From an uncultured Lachnospiraceae bacterium (GTDB taxonomy: Bacteria > Bacillota > Clostridia > Lachnospirales > Lachnospiraceae), in the NCBI GenBank assembly GCA_910577165.1, contig CAJTLX010000041.1, positions 26,193 through 32,124 on the forward strand: a stretch of DNA of 5,932 nt. The letters run 5' to 3'. The notes beneath the pieces were generated by a model. The model saw nothing but the letters and a program-made list of their open reading frames with translations, did no database searches and was not told the DNA's origin. Numbering within the stretch: the first letter of the stretch is position 1; each line of letters begins with the position of its first letter. Made by a program: the position numbers and the translations under genes. Below are positions 5,335 to 5,932 of this stretch, in pieces.

Positions 5335-5841
5335 ATGAACGAATCTTATGCAGAAGCGTCGGTAAAACAGAAAGCCTCGCCGGTCAATCTGCTGATCAAG
5401 GCACTTTTGATCGCGGCAATTATCTTTGTGCTTCTGTTCGGCATGGCATATTTTGGACCATTTTCCATTGTGGCGGTGGGTGTGCTGATCTTAGTCTGCG
5501 TCCTTGTATTTCCTTATCTGAGTGTGGAGGTTGAGTACGTCTTCTGCGACGGTCAGCTTGATTTCGATAAGATTTACAGCGGCAACAAGCGCAAAACGGC
5601 AATGCGCATTGATTTCGAGAATGTAGAGCAAATGGCTCCGGTAAATTCCCACGCGCTTGATGCCTATCAGAATAACCCGAATGTGAAGACAATAGATTTC
5701 ACTTCGAGGCAGCACGATATCCATCCACACGCGATTATTGTGCGCCAGGGAGAACAACTGACAAGACTTTTATTTGAGCCTAGTGAAAAAATGATTGCCG
5801 TGATCAAGCAGAAGGCACCGAGAAAGGTATCCGACTACTAA
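5335..5841 (+). CDS. Small two-helix membrane protein with soluble C-terminal domain, function unknown
   Basis: The 168-residue product has a short polar N terminus (1-17), hydrophobic helices at about 19-38 and 43-62 separated by a YFGPF turn, and then a soluble domain of about 100 residues rich in alternating polar/hydrophobic strands (SVEVEYVFCDGQLDFDKIY near 63-81, TAMRIDFENVEQMAP near 88-102). The YEY...DGxLDxDKI pattern resembles DUF6106-like proteins of Clostridia that look like membrane-anchored PH-type domains, but I cannot confirm the family here. Both helices precede the soluble domain, so it probably faces the cytoplasm. The start ATG follows a weak site, GGGGA (5323-5327), with 7 bases between; no better in-frame start is seen. 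It lies beyond the groEL terminator and has its own leader. No catalytic motif is visible. Confidence 0.8.
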   Translation: MNESYAEASVKQKASPVNLLIKALLIAAIIFVLLFGMAYFGPFSIVAVGVLILVCVLVFPYLSVEVEYVFCDGQLDFDKIYSGNKRKTAMRIDFENVEQMAPVNSHALDAYQNNPNVKTIDFTSRQHDIHPHAIIVRQGEQLTRLLFEPSEKMIAVIKQKAPRKVSDY

Positions 5842-5932
5842 AAAAAGAGAAAGAGATGTTGAAAATTAGAGAAAATCTGTAGGTTTGTCAAACATATGTT
5901 ACACTGACCGTAAAAAATCCCTCAATACCTGA
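5842..5932. other. Intergenic tail upstream of an unseen gene
   Basis: This 91-base A-rich stretch has no hairpin terminator after the membrane-protein stop, so transcription may run on. TGTTACACT (5897-5905) resembles an extended -10, but no good -35 is correctly placed. AACATATGTT (5891-5900) is a 10-bp perfect palindrome overlapping it. No start codon of a following gene can be assigned. Confidence 0.4.

Noticed and set aside
5253..5534. 93-codon plus-strand ORF overlapping the membrane-protein gene
   Set aside because: It lies mostly out of frame inside the clear membrane-protein gene, has no RBS, and its first part covers the predicted pseudoknot.
5859..5879. CodY-like box near GAAAATT
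   Set aside because: The two GAAAAT segments are direct, not inverted, repeats, so the CodY palindrome is not formed.

Overview
The window looks like a stretch of chromosome from a low-to-mid GC anaerobic Firmicute, most likely family Lachnospiraceae (Clostridia). The evidence is a perfect CIRCE element driving groES-groEL, strong AGGAGG-type ribosome binding sites, clostridial-style promoters, a Ser-linker NlpC/P60 wall hydrolase, and a small two-helix membrane protein of a type I associate with this group. That placement is inference; there is no rRNA or other taxonomic marker here.

Layout. (1) 1-1557, plus strand: the 3' part of a secreted or surface peptidoglycan hydrolase with an acidic N-terminal stretch, four peptidoglycan-binding repeats, a Ser-rich linker and a C-terminal NlpC/P60 catalytic domain. 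Its start lies left of the window. (2) 1587-1637: a hairpin with T-rich flanks on both sides, probably a shared terminator for two convergent genes. (3) 1641-2678, minus strand: an FAD-dependent oxidoreductase of the geranylgeranyl-reductase-like family. It has its own promoter near 2848-2876 and an apparent structured 5' leader of about 160 nt. (4) 2679-3089: a divergent intergenic region holding that leader, its promoter, 10-bp-phased purine/A-tract repeats, the groE promoter and CIRCE. (5) 3090-5072: the groES-groEL chaperonin operon, closed by a perfect 14-bp hairpin terminator. (6) 5147-5334: a promoter and a second structured leader, with a 5'-end hairpin and a well-formed H-type pseudoknot ending just before the ribosome binding site of (7) 5335-5841, a 168-residue protein of unknown function with two membrane helices. 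(8) 5842-5932: the upstream region of an unseen next gene.

The genes do not form one pathway. groES-groEL is the heat-shock chaperonin unit, expected to be repressed by HrcA through CIRCE. The hydrolase remodels the cell wall. The oxidoreductase and the membrane protein are of unknown physiological role.

The least expected content is non-coding. Both genes flanking groE appear to start transcription directly at the 5' edge of a compact RNA fold. One fold is closed by an 11-bp stem and contains a terminator-like hairpin. The other is a pseudoknot next to a Shine-Dalgarno sequence. I do not recognise either as a known riboswitch class. They are predictions read by eye and need covariation or structure data.
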